Of a DNA stretch of 64,000 bases, positions 7,670 to 13,252 are shown piece by piece (within the stretch, counting starts at the first letter, position 1; each line of letters begins with the position of its first letter). Made by a program: the position numbers and the translations under genes. Source of the DNA: CAWJMN01 sp963844055 (GTDB taxonomy: Bacteria > Planctomycetota > Planctomycetia > Pirellulales > Pirellulaceae); contig CAWJMN010000001.1 in the NCBI GenBank assembly GCA_963844055.1, forward strand, positions 3,286,001-3,350,000, read 5' to 3'. The notes below the pieces were generated by a model, which worked only from the letters and a program-made list of their open reading frames with translations, was not told the origin of the DNA and ran no database searches.

Positions 7670-7770
7670 CCTGACGAAGTTTGGCCAGAGATCCGGCCCA
7701 TGTGTAAATACCCAGTGGACCGGGCGGGATTTGAACCTGCTAAACCATGTACTCTGATCCGGCAGTCAAG
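7670..7770 (-). ncRNA. Y-RNA-like ncRNA 4 (T arm only)
   Basis: About 101 nt. Outer stem CTTGAC/GTCAGG, TGCC bulge, GGA/TTC, then a perfect CAGAG/CTCTG inner stem, followed by the shared TACATGG motif. The interior keeps a T-arm-like hairpin (GCAGG-TTCAAAT-CCCGC, one mismatch) and a seven-pair acceptor-like stem (CCGGTCC/GGGCCGG) closed by a 17-base loop; there is no D-arm sequence. The 3' end is followed by CCTTTTG. Confidence 0.65.
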
Positions 7771-7785
7771 TGCTGTACGAAAATA

Positions 7786-7931
7786 CGATCGACGAAGTGA
7801 TGTGTCAGAGGGTTTTACGGCGCTCTACCACTGAGCTACGGCGCAATGATTTGCATCAAAGTCGCGCCGATGGGATTCGAACCCACGACTTCCGGCTCCT
7901 GAAGCATGTACTCCAACTCGGCAGTCGATCG
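7786..7931 (-). ncRNA. Y-RNA-like ncRNA 5 with tRNA-like module
   Basis: About 146 nt. Perfect eight-pair outer stem (CGATCGAC/GTCGATCG), TGC(C) bulge, GAGT/ACTT, then GGAG/CTCT and the shared AGTACATG motif. The interior has a T arm (GTGGG-TTCGAAT-CCCAT), then CGGCGC pairing with GCGCCG as an acceptor-like stem extended by a TGAT-GCAA-ATCA hairpin, then a complete D-arm sequence TAGCTCAGTGGTAGAGC. As in ncRNA 3, the T-arm half precedes the D-arm half, the reverse of a normal tRNA. A short T-run (TATTTTCG) follows. Confidence 0.7.
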
Positions 7932-7947
7932 CCTGGAAGGCATTGAA

Positions 7948-7994
7948 GGATTGTGATCGAAGGGTTAGCTATCTAATCGCCTAGCTCACAATCC
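7948..7994 (-). other. Stable 47-nt stem-loop between ncRNA 5 and tRNA-Arg
   Basis: Nine perfect pairs (GGATTGTGA/TCACAATCC) enclose a second stem GCTA/TAGC with an 11-base tail CTAACCCTTCGA. No U-tract follows, so it is not an ordinary terminator. It could be a processing signal or a minimal member of the ncRNA family (its 3' side contains CTTCGATCAC). Confidence 0.5.
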
Positions 7995-8013
7995 CCAAAA
8001 TACCCAGCCAAAT

Positions 8014-8083
8014 AACTCGACCAGGAATCGAACCTGGAACTTCCCGTTAGAAGCGAGAGGTGATATCCGCTTCACCATCGAGT
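8014..8083 (-). tRNA. tRNA-Arg(TCT)
   Basis: Acceptor ACTCGAT/GTCGAGT, D stem GTGA/TCAC, anticodon arm TCTCG-CTTCTAA-CGGGA, T arm CCAGG-TTCGATT-CCTGG. No encoded CCA. Confidence 0.85.
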
Positions 8084-8124
8084 CTTGTTCCTCGGATCCT
8101 TTGCAATCGGGTGAGCCAACGAAG

Positions 8125-8210
8125 CGGAAGGCATGGGATTCGAACCCACACAACTGTTACGTTGCACTGTCTAGCAAACAGGCCCGGCAAACCATATCCG
8201 GCTACCTTCC
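8125..8210 (-). tRNA. tRNA-Ser(GCT)
   Basis: Class II tRNA with acceptor GGAAGGT/GCCTTCC, anticodon arm CCTGT-TTGCTAG-ACAGT, a long variable arm and a T arm GTGGG-TTCGAAT-CCCAT. The long variable arm is what SerRS expects. Confidence 0.87.
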
Positions 8211-8220
8211 GTAGGAGGCG

Positions 8221-8243
8221 TTCAGACTTCAGACTTCAGACTT
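8221..8243. repeat. TCAGACT short tandem repeat
   Basis: Three units of CAGACTT-type repeat between two tRNA genes. Related CTGA/CTTCAG-rich strings recur at 8340-8392, 9038-9075, 9430-9455 and 9560-9632, always in spacers of the tRNA array. Confidence 0.7.
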
Positions 8244-8255
8244 AACAGTTCACAG

Positions 8256-8323
8256 TTGCAAGCCCCGGAATCGAACCGGGTTACCGACCTTATGAAAGTC
8301 AGCTCAGCACCAACTAGCCTGCA
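8256..8323 (-). tRNA. tRNA with CAT anticodon (Met-type)
   Basis: Acceptor TGCAGGC/GCTTGCA, T arm CCCGG-TTCGATT-CCGGG, loop TTCATAA giving CAT. The D stem is short and overlaps the anticodon stem, so the gene is somewhat irregular. CAT could be elongator Met or lysidine-modified Ile; the sequence alone does not decide. Confidence 0.7.
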
Positions 8324-8339
8324 GTGGTAGGCAAAAGAC

Positions 8340-8392
8340 TTAAGGCTTAAGACCCATCGAGTTCTCCTGACTCCTGAAGCCTGAAGCCTCCC
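8340..8392. repeat. CCTGAAG-type short repeats
   Basis: Spacer made of imperfect repeats (CCTGAAGCCTGAAGCC, CTCCTGACTCCTGA). Same family as the strings flanking the four-helix-bundle gene at 9084. Confidence 0.55.
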
Positions 8393-8394
8393 AG

Positions 8395-8467
8395 TGGTAC
8401 AGGTGGGATTCGAACCCACAAACACTTGTTCCTAAGACAAGCCGCTCTGCCGTTGGCGTACCGCACC
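8395..8467 (-). tRNA. tRNA with TAG anticodon (Leu), short variable loop
   Basis: Acceptor GGTGCGG/CTGTACC, anticodon arm CTTGT-CTTAGGA-ACAAG (TAG, G37) and T arm GTGGG-TTCGAAT-CCCAC. The variable region is only TGTTT, whereas tRNA-Leu normally has a long variable arm, as the tRNA-Leu(TAA) at 49113 does. The charging identity is therefore uncertain. Confidence 0.75.
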
Positions 8468-8528
8468 GAAGTTACTAGGTGGCGAATTGGTAGCAAAGCC
8501 AATCGCCACGCTCTAAATATTGAACAAG

Positions 8529-8603
8529 CGACCCATACCGGATTTGAACCGGCGATCTCCACCGTGACAGGGTGGCGTCCACTCCGAGCTGGACCGATGG
8601 GCC
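8529..8603 (-). tRNA. tRNA-Asp(GTC)
   Basis: Acceptor GGCCCAT/ATGGGTC, anticodon arm CCACC-CTGTCAC-GGTGG, T arm GCCGG-TTCAAAT-CCGGT, discriminator G. No encoded CCA. Confidence 0.88.
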
Positions 8604-8613
8604 AAACATCCTA

Positions 8614-8687
8614 GAGACGCTACCGAGATTCGAACTCGATACAAGCATGTTTTGCAGACACGCTCCACACCAAGCGGATAAGCGCCC
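8614..8687 (-). tRNA. tRNA-Cys(GCA)
   Basis: Acceptor GGGCGCT/AGCGTCT, loop CTGCAAA giving GCA, T arm TCGAG-TTCGAAT-CTCGG. Ends are accurate to one or two bases because the acceptor can slide by one. Confidence 0.8.
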
Positions 8688-8697
8688 TTCCACCGAG

Positions 8698-8770
8698 TAG
8701 TCCCGGACAGACTCGAACTGTCGATCGACTGGATGTAAGCCAGTTGCCTTCGCCGCTAGGCCACAGGACC
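8698..8770 (-). tRNA. tRNA-Val(TAC)
   Basis: Acceptor GGTCCTG/CGGGACT, anticodon arm ACTGG-CTTACAT-CCAGT, T arm GACAG-TTCGAGT-CTGTC. Only about ten bases separate it from tRNA-Cys. Confidence 0.87.
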
Positions 8771-8787
8771 ATAAGATTTCATCAAGG

Positions 8788-8871
8788 CGGAAGACCAGGG
8801 ACTCGAACCCCGAAGCGGTTTTAGCGCCAGCCGTTTTCAAAACGGTTTCCTCATCCAGCCGGATATCTTCC
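8788..8871 (-). tRNA. tRNA-Ser(TGA)
   Basis: Class II tRNA: acceptor GGAAGAT/GTCTTCC, anticodon arm ACCGT-TTTGAAA-ACGGC, long variable arm, T arm GGGG-TTCGAGT-CCCT. Second serine isoacceptor of the array. Confidence 0.87.
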
Positions 8872-8879
8872 GTTTACAA

Positions 8880-8952
8880 GGTGACCGATCGGAATCGAAC
8901 CGACATAAACTTGGTTCACAGCCAAGTCCCTGGACCAATACAGGACGGCCAC
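8880..8952 (-). tRNA. tRNA-His(GTG)
   Basis: Acceptor GTGGCCG/CGGTCAC, anticodon arm CTTGG-CTGTGAA-CCAAG, T arm GTCGG-TTCGATT-CCGAT, discriminator C as usual for His. The base before position 1 in the genome is T, so an encoded G-1 is not evident. Confidence 0.86.
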
Positions 8953-8954
8953 AG

Positions 8955-9029
8955 CACCGGCAGCAGGAATCGAACCTGCGTCTGGGCGATTAACAATCGC
9001 CTTCCCGTACCAACACAGGACCCACCGGT
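8955..9029 (-). tRNA. tRNA-Asn(GTT)
   Basis: Acceptor ACCGGTG/TGCCGGT, anticodon arm GGCGA-TTGTTAA-TCGCC, T arm GCAGG-TTCGATT-CCTGC. Two bases from tRNA-His, so the two must be cut from one precursor. Confidence 0.87.
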
Positions 9030-9037
9030 ATAAGATC

Positions 9038-9075
9038 AGGCTTCAGACTTCAGACTTCAGGGGTCAGGTCTCAGG
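9038..9075. repeat. CTTCAGA-type repeats upstream of the IVP gene
   Basis: Tandem CAGACTT/CAGGCTT units end just before the ATG at 9084; a related string (GGTCTGACGCCTGATACCTGA) follows the stop. They bracket the inserted gene. Confidence 0.6.
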
Positions 9076-9083
9076 AGAGCTTT

Positions 9084-9431
9084 ATGCGGGACTATCACAA
9101 ACTACGTGCATTTGAATTAGCGGATCAACTTGCAATAGCAGTCTACAAATGCACCCAATCTTTCCCCAAAGAAGAGATGTTTGGACTTTCAGCTCAAATT
9201 CGACGAGCAGCAGTCTCAGCACCGTCAAATATCGTTGAAGGCTGCGCAAAATCCTCACAAGCCGACTACTCACGTTTCCTTGAAATAGCTTACGGCTCAG
9301 TGTGTGAAGTAGAATATCAATTAACGCTTGCCCAGCGGCTTGGGTACCTTGAACCACAAATTGCAAAGGACACTACTCTTCTTGCCAACGAAACCGGACG
9401 AGTACTCAAAATGGCTTGCTTCGCTCGCTGA
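9084..9431 (+). CDS. Four-helix-bundle protein (IVP / 23S rRNA intervening-sequence family)
   Basis: 115-residue protein of the S23/IVP four-helix-bundle family, recognised from 'MRDYHKLRAFELADQLA', 'AQIRRAAVSAPSNIVEGCA' and 'SRFLEIAYGSVCEVEYQL'. Relatives are encoded by intervening sequences in bacterial 23S rRNA genes and by free-standing genes; a related fold is the Avd accessory protein of diversity-generating retroelements. No enzymatic activity is established. Here it interrupts the tRNA array between tRNA-Asn and tRNA-Gly and is the only gene of that stretch on the plus strand, with CTTCAG-type repeats on both sides. This layout suggests insertion by a small mobile unit, but no transposase or target duplication was seen. 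Confidence 0.85.
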   Translation: MRDYHKLRAFELADQLAIAVYKCTQSFPKEEMFGLSAQIRRAAVSAPSNIVEGCAKSSQADYSRFLEIAYGSVCEVEYQLTLAQRLGYLEPQIAKDTTLLANETGRVLKMACFAR

Positions 9432-9456
9432 GGTCTGACGCCTGATACCTGACAAG

Positions 9457-9527
9457 AGCGCCTAGTGAGAATTGAACTCACGTTTTCTGCTTGGCAAGCA
9501 GATGGGTTTCCACTACACCATAGGCGC
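9457..9527 (-). tRNA. tRNA-Gly(GCC)
   Basis: Perfect acceptor GCGCCTA/TAGGCGC, anticodon arm TCTGC-TTGCCAA-GCAGA, T arm GTGAG-TTCAATT-CTCAC. Confidence 0.88.
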
Positions 9528-9559
9528 TTATTGTTGGCTCAACCAAATTGTCAAAGATC

Positions 9560-9632
9560 GGCTCAGGAATCAGACTTCAGGCTCCAGTGCATTTCCTGGA
9601 ACCTGATTCCTAAAACCTGACTCCTGCTTTCC
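9560..9632. repeat. CCTGATTCC/CTTCAGG-rich spacer
   Basis: Imperfect repeats (ACCTGATTCCTAAAACCTGACTCCTG) of the same CTGA-rich family as the other array spacers. No gene. Confidence 0.5.
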
Positions 9633-9634
9633 AG

Positions 9635-9707
9635 TGGGATCAGTGGGGATCGAACCCACATCGTCCGGTTTAAGAGACCGGTGCATTACCTTGTCTGCCA
9701 CAATCCC
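9635..9707 (-). tRNA. tRNA-Lys(CTT)
   Basis: Acceptor GGGATTG/TGATCCC, anticodon arm CCGGT-CTCTTAA-ACCGG, T arm GTGGG-TTCGATC-CCCAC. The array holds both lysine isoacceptors. Confidence 0.86.
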
Positions 9708-9726
9708 ATTTACGTTTGCCTTCAAG

Positions 9727-9799
9727 TCGGCGTGGAAGGAATTGAACCTTCAACCTTCGTCTTATAAGGACGCTGCTCGAACCATCGAGCTGCACGCCG
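9727..9799 (-). tRNA. tRNA-Ile(TAT)
   Basis: Well-formed cloverleaf: acceptor CGGCGTG/CACGCCG, D arm GCTC-GATGGTTC-GAGC, anticodon arm GCGTC-CTTATAA-GACGA, T arm GAAGG-TTCAATT-CCTTC. Anticodon TAT (UAU) is rare in bacteria, which usually read AUA with lysidine-modified CAU. Confidence 0.82.
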
Positions 9800-9804
9800 A
9801 TCAG

Positions 9805-9876
9805 TGAGGCCGGAGGGATTCGAACCCACGCTTCGCGGATTAAAAGTCCGCCGTGCTGCCGCTACACCACAACCTC
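9805..9876 (-). tRNA. tRNA-Lys(TTT)
   Basis: Acceptor GAGGTTG/CGGCCTC (two G-U), anticodon arm GCGGA-CTTTTAA-TCCGC, T arm GTGGG-TTCGAAT-CCCTC with one mismatch. Confidence 0.84.
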
Positions 9877-9952
9877 ATAAATGGTTATGGCTATGCGTTT
9901 TAAGCGACTTGGTAATTGCATCATGTTCTCCTTTGTTGTCGAGTCATTTCAG

Positions 9953-10024
9953 TGGTAGCCCTAAGAATCGAACTCAGCGCAACCCGCGTTATCAGACGGA
10001 TATGGGCACCAGCCCACGACTACC
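9953..10024 (-). tRNA. tRNA-Ile(GAT), irregular anticodon arm
   Basis: Acceptor GGTAGTC/GGCTACC, D stem GGGC/GCCC, T arm CTGAG-TTCGATT-CTTAG, loop TGATAA with GAT. The anticodon stem pairs poorly, so it may be a weak or decayed tRNA. Confidence 0.68.
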
Positions 10025-10035
10025 ATTTCTTCCAG

Positions 10036-10107
10036 TCGGGTGTGTCGGAATCGAACCGCTCTCGATCGCCCCAAACGATCTGTGCCAGCCATTACACTTC
10101 ACGCCCG
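10036..10107 (-). tRNA. tRNA-Pro(TGG)
   Basis: Acceptor CGGGCGT/ACACCCG with one C-A mismatch, anticodon arm GATCG-TTTGGGG-CGATC (TGG, G37), T loop TTCGATT. Confidence 0.82.
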
Positions 10108-10123
10108 TTCATTTTCTCCGTAC

Positions 10124-10214
10124 CTTTAGCCTTTAGCCTTTAGCCTTTAGCCTTTAGCCTTTAGCCTTTAGCCTTTAGCCTTTAGCCTTTAGCCTTTAGC
10201 CTTCAGCCTTCAGC
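10124..10214. repeat. 7-bp tandem repeat (CTTTAGC)n
   Basis: Eleven perfect copies of CTTTAGC (10124-10200) followed by two CTTCAGC variants, in the spacer between tRNA-Pro and tRNA-Ala. The unit length keeps neither a reading frame nor a helical turn. Copy number may vary between strains. Confidence 0.95.
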
Positions 10215-10236
10215 CTTCCCTCCTCCCTTTCTCCAA

Positions 10237-10304
10237 TGGACCTGCAGGGAGTTGAACCCTGAAGCCTTGATTGCAAGTCAAAGCGCCGACCCGTCGGCAA
10301 GCCC
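10237..10304 (-). tRNA. tRNA-Ala(TGC)
   Basis: Acceptor GGGCTTG/CAGGTCC, D stem GCCG/CGGC, loop CTTGCAA giving TGC, T arm CAGGG-TTCAACT-CCCTG, discriminator A. The G3-C70 region lacks the usual G3-U70 alanine identity pair in the expected register (G3-T70 present if G-U is allowed). Confidence 0.8.
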
Positions 10305-10327
10305 TCCTATCAAAAACAAAAACAAAG

Positions 10328-10399
10328 TGGACTGGGAGGTGCTCGAACCCTCGTCTACGGCTCTTCAGACCGCCGCTAAACCATCTCAGCTACCAGTCC
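10328..10399 (-). tRNA. tRNA-Phe(GAA)
   Basis: Acceptor GGACTGG/CCAGTCC perfect, D arm GCTGAGATGGTTTAGC, anticodon arm GCGGT-CTGAAGA-GCCGT, T loop TTCGAGC. First gene of the array in transcription order. Confidence 0.85.
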
Positions 10400-10425
10400 A
10401 ACTACTCTTGTGTTAAATGCAGGCA

Positions 10426-10457
10426 CGAAAAAACCCGGTGTCAGAAATAACACCGGG
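10426..10457 (-). terminator. Rho-independent terminator upstream of the tRNA array
   Basis: On the minus strand CCCGGTGT-TATTTCTG-ACACCGGG is followed by TTTTTT. It would stop any transcript coming from the right before the tRNA array, so the array's own promoter should lie within about 25 bases of tRNA-Phe or just downstream of this hairpin. Confidence 0.8.
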
Positions 10458-10929
10458 CCAATAACGACTTTCACGTTAAAGCGACCGAGTGTCACATCCG
10501 ATGGGAATGCAGGGGGAGCATGCCCGCGCCATGGTGCAAATTAGGACTCTTGCTTCGATTAAATCGTTGGTGGTTCGTCCGTATGGAAGTCATGATCTTG
10601 CCCAATAATTTGCTGATAGGTTAAAAAGTACCGATACCTGGTGCTTAGCCGTGTTGGCGTTTGGTACTCGCAAGATAAGACGCCCCTGGAATCCCAAGGT
10701 TCGCAGCATTTTTATAATTTTGCGAAAAAGCCAACAGGGCGGCCCAGCCCTCTCTGCCACGATCAAACGGCCAGAAAATGACAGCATAAAGGCCCTTTCC
10801 CGCCTGCCGGCCCAGGCCATCATGGTCTGTAAGTGGCGCCAAATACGATTAGAATTTTGAACGGGCCAAATCCCCGCAGGTTTTCGTCAAACGGAACTTC
10901 GCTTTTCTGCCTTCGAAAGATTTATCACC
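10458..10929. other. Intergenic region, no confident gene
   Basis: The terminator at 10426 needs a minus-strand transcript from here. A 33-codon minus-strand ORF (ATG near 10594, stop near 10493) is possible but has no features beyond a preceding AGATC and is not called. A small structured RNA ending at the terminator is an alternative. Confidence 0.4.
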
Positions 10930-13161
10930 GTGATTCAGCACGCTTTTATTTACCGCCGAAGTCCAATTGCTCTATTCCGCACAACATCATTACATCTCTG
11001 CGTCTCTCTCGTCTTAGGAACATTAGGCACACTCATGGCTGAGACACCTCCCGTCGCTCCTACAAAGGTCGTTGTAGACACCCACCACGGCACAACCATC
11101 TCCGACCCGTATCGATACATGGAGGATTTCAAGTCCCCGCTCGTTCAGGAATGGGTGAAGAAGCAGGCTGAGTTTGCTGAAAAGACGCTGCATTCACTGC
11201 CGGGACGAGAGACCCTGCTTGCTCGTGTCGTAGAGCTTGACGCTGGCTTGCCTTATAGCATCTCGGGAATTGTACGTCGTCCCAATGAAGATCTCTTTTA
11301 TTTCAAGCAACTGGCTACTGAGAACGTTGCGAAGGTCTATTTCCGTGACAGCAAGACCGGTTCCGAGAAACTATTAATCGATCCCGAATCGTTTCCCAAG
11401 GCAAATGAGCAAGATCACTTTACCATTAGCTTTTTCCGAGTCTCTCCGGATGGATCAAAGCTACTCTACGGATTTGCGGCTTCGGGGTCAGAAGAGACTA
11501 CGATCAAAGTGCTTGATCTTTCTACGGGCAACAATCTGCCCGACGCGATCGATCGCATTGAAGCGGAGTATGCATTACCTTCCTGGCTGCCCGATGGAAA
11601 ATCGTTCCTATACAGTCGCCGCCGCAAGGTAGCAGCCAATGCGCCACCAACAGATGGCTATAAATTCACCCAGGCCTTTCGACATACGTTAGGAGCCAAT
11701 GTCGAAGATGCAAGCCTCGTGTTTGCTCAAGGCGCAACTGGCTCTCCAACGATGGGAGAAATGGATTTTCCTGCCGTCATCATTCCCACAGGATCTACGT
11801 GGGCGGTTGGCCAAGTGCGCCACGGTGACGAGACCGACATTTCGCTGTACACCACACCCCAAGCATCCCTTGGCTCACCAGATGTTAAGTGGCAAAAGGT
11901 CTGTGACCGAAGCGATCAAGTAACCGGCTTTGCGGTTCATGGAGACGACATTTACCTTCTCACCGCGAATCAAGCGCCTCGCTTTTCTGTCGTTCAGACT
12001 TCGCTAAGCGCTCCAGACTTTAAGAAAGCCGCCGTCGTTGTTCCTAGTGGGCAATATGTCGTAAGCTCGATGTCGGTGGCGAAGGATGCGCTCTATGTGG
12101 GGATATTGGCTGGCGTTCCCAGCAAGGTCTTGCGAGTCCCTTACGCAGCGGATGCCAAGCCCGAGCCGCTTGAGATCCCTGCGGAAGAACCGGCCGGCTC
12201 CGTAGCTGTTTCCAATGCCGACATTCCTGGCGTCTTCATCAGCACTCGGTCTTGGAGTAGAGCAGGGAATCTCTATCGCTACGACCCCACAACAAAATCC
12301 CTGTCCGACACAGGTTTGTTGCCGCAAGGACAATTTGACGCTCCTGACTTTATTACTTCGACCGAAGTAATGGTTGCGAGCCATGATGGTATCAAGGTTC
12401 CCCTTTCCATCATTCACCGCAAAGACATTCGCCTGGACGGCAGCAACCCCACCTTACTTACAGGCTACGGAGCCTACGGCGCCACGTCGGCAATGCGCTA
12501 CGATCCCACACAACTTGCCTGGATTGAGCGTGGAGGCGTACTGGCCGTTGCACATGTTCGCGGCGGTGGTGCCTTCGGCAAAGAATGGCATCATGGGGGA
12601 CGAAAGCAAACCAAGCCCAACACCTGGAAAGATTTCATCGCCTGCGCCGAGTACTTAGTGAAGGCCGGTTATACGTCGCCCGCAAAGCTGGCGGGCAAGG
12701 GGGGAAGCGCCGGGGGCATTCTAATCGGCCGTTCGGTTACCGAACGCCCCGACCTATTCGCCGCCGCACAGATCTCTGTAGGCTGCACCGATATGCTTCG
12801 CTTTGAAACGACGATGAATGGTCCGCCTAACATTCCTGAATTTGGAACGGTAACCAAGGAGGATGAATTCCGCAGCCTCCTCGCGATGAGCACTTACCAC
12901 CAAATTCGCGACGGCATCAAGTACCCTGCCATCATTCTGACGCATGGCATCAACGATCCTCGCGTAGAGCCATGGCAGTCGGCCAAGGCTACCGCTCGCT
13001 TTCAGTCGGCCAACCCCGACGGCAAGCCTGTGATCTTCCGTGTCGACTATCACTCAGGGCACGGCATTGGGTCCACCAAGAAGCAGCGGCAAGATGAGCT
13101 GGTTGATGTGTGGTCTTTTTGCCTTTGGCAGTTTGGAGATTCAGCATTTCAGCCGCGCTAA
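10930..13161 (+). CDS. Exported prolyl oligopeptidase (S9A family)
   Basis: 743-residue serine peptidase that cleaves short peptides after proline. An N-terminal hydrophobic segment (about residues 18-36) suggests export. The central region is the seven-bladed beta-propeller that gates substrate size. The C-terminal alpha/beta-hydrolase domain has the nucleophile in 'GKGGSAGG' (Ser about 594), Asp in 'GINDPRVEPW' (about 676) and His in 'DYHSGHG' (about 710). The GTG at 10930 is chosen because it includes the signal-like segment; an internal ATG at 11035 would give a cytosolic form starting 'MAETPPVAP'. No operon partner is evident. Confidence 0.92.
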   Translation: MIQHAFIYRRSPIALFRTTSLHLCVSLVLGTLGTLMAETPPVAPTKVVVDTHHGTTISDPYRYMEDFKSPLVQEWVKKQAEFAEKTLHSLPGRETLLARVVELDAGLPYSISGIVRRPNEDLFYFKQLATENVAKVYFRDSKTGSEKLLIDPESFPKANEQDHFTISFFRVSPDGSKLLYGFAASGSEETTIKVLDLSTGNNLPDAIDRIEAEYALPSWLPDGKSFLYSRRRKVAANAPPTDGYKFTQAFRHTLGANVEDASLVFAQGATGSPTMGEMDFPAVIIPTGSTWAVGQVRHGDETDISLYTTPQASLGSPDVKWQKVCDRSDQVTGFAVHGDDIYLLTANQAPRFSVVQTSLSAPDFKKAAVVVPSGQYVVSSMSVAKDALYVGILAGVPSKVLRVPYAADAKPEPLEIPAEEPAGSVAVSNADIPGVFISTRSWSRAGNLYRYDPTTKSLSDTGLLPQGQFDAPDFITSTEVMVASHDGIKVPLSIIHRKDIRLDGSNPTLLTGYGAYGATSAMRYDPTQLAWIERGGVLAVAHVRGGGAFGKEWHHGGRKQTKPNTWKDFIACAEYLVKAGYTSPAKLAGKGGSAGGILIGRSVTERPDLFAAAQISVGCTDMLRFETTMNGPPNIPEFGTVTKEDEFRSLLAMSTYHQIRDGIKYPAIILTHGINDPRVEPWQSAKATARFQSANPDGKPVIFRVDYHSGHGIGSTKKQRQDELVDVWSFCLWQFGDSAFQPR

Positions 13162-13252
13162 AACGCTAAATCGCCCGCGTATCGTCGCCCCTCCGCTGCA
13201 TCCAATGGTGATTGTTGCTAGTGCTAACAATCACCTTGAAGTCGATCTAGCA

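Noticed and set aside
8426..8840. Several 60-120 codon ORFs across the tRNA array on both strands
   Set aside because: They run through tRNA genes, change frame at each and carry no domain; they are by-products of tRNA sequence.
8221..10214. Short repeats in the tRNA spacers as a CRISPR array
   Set aside because: Units of 7-10 bases without unique spacers of regular size and without cas genes do not form a CRISPR.
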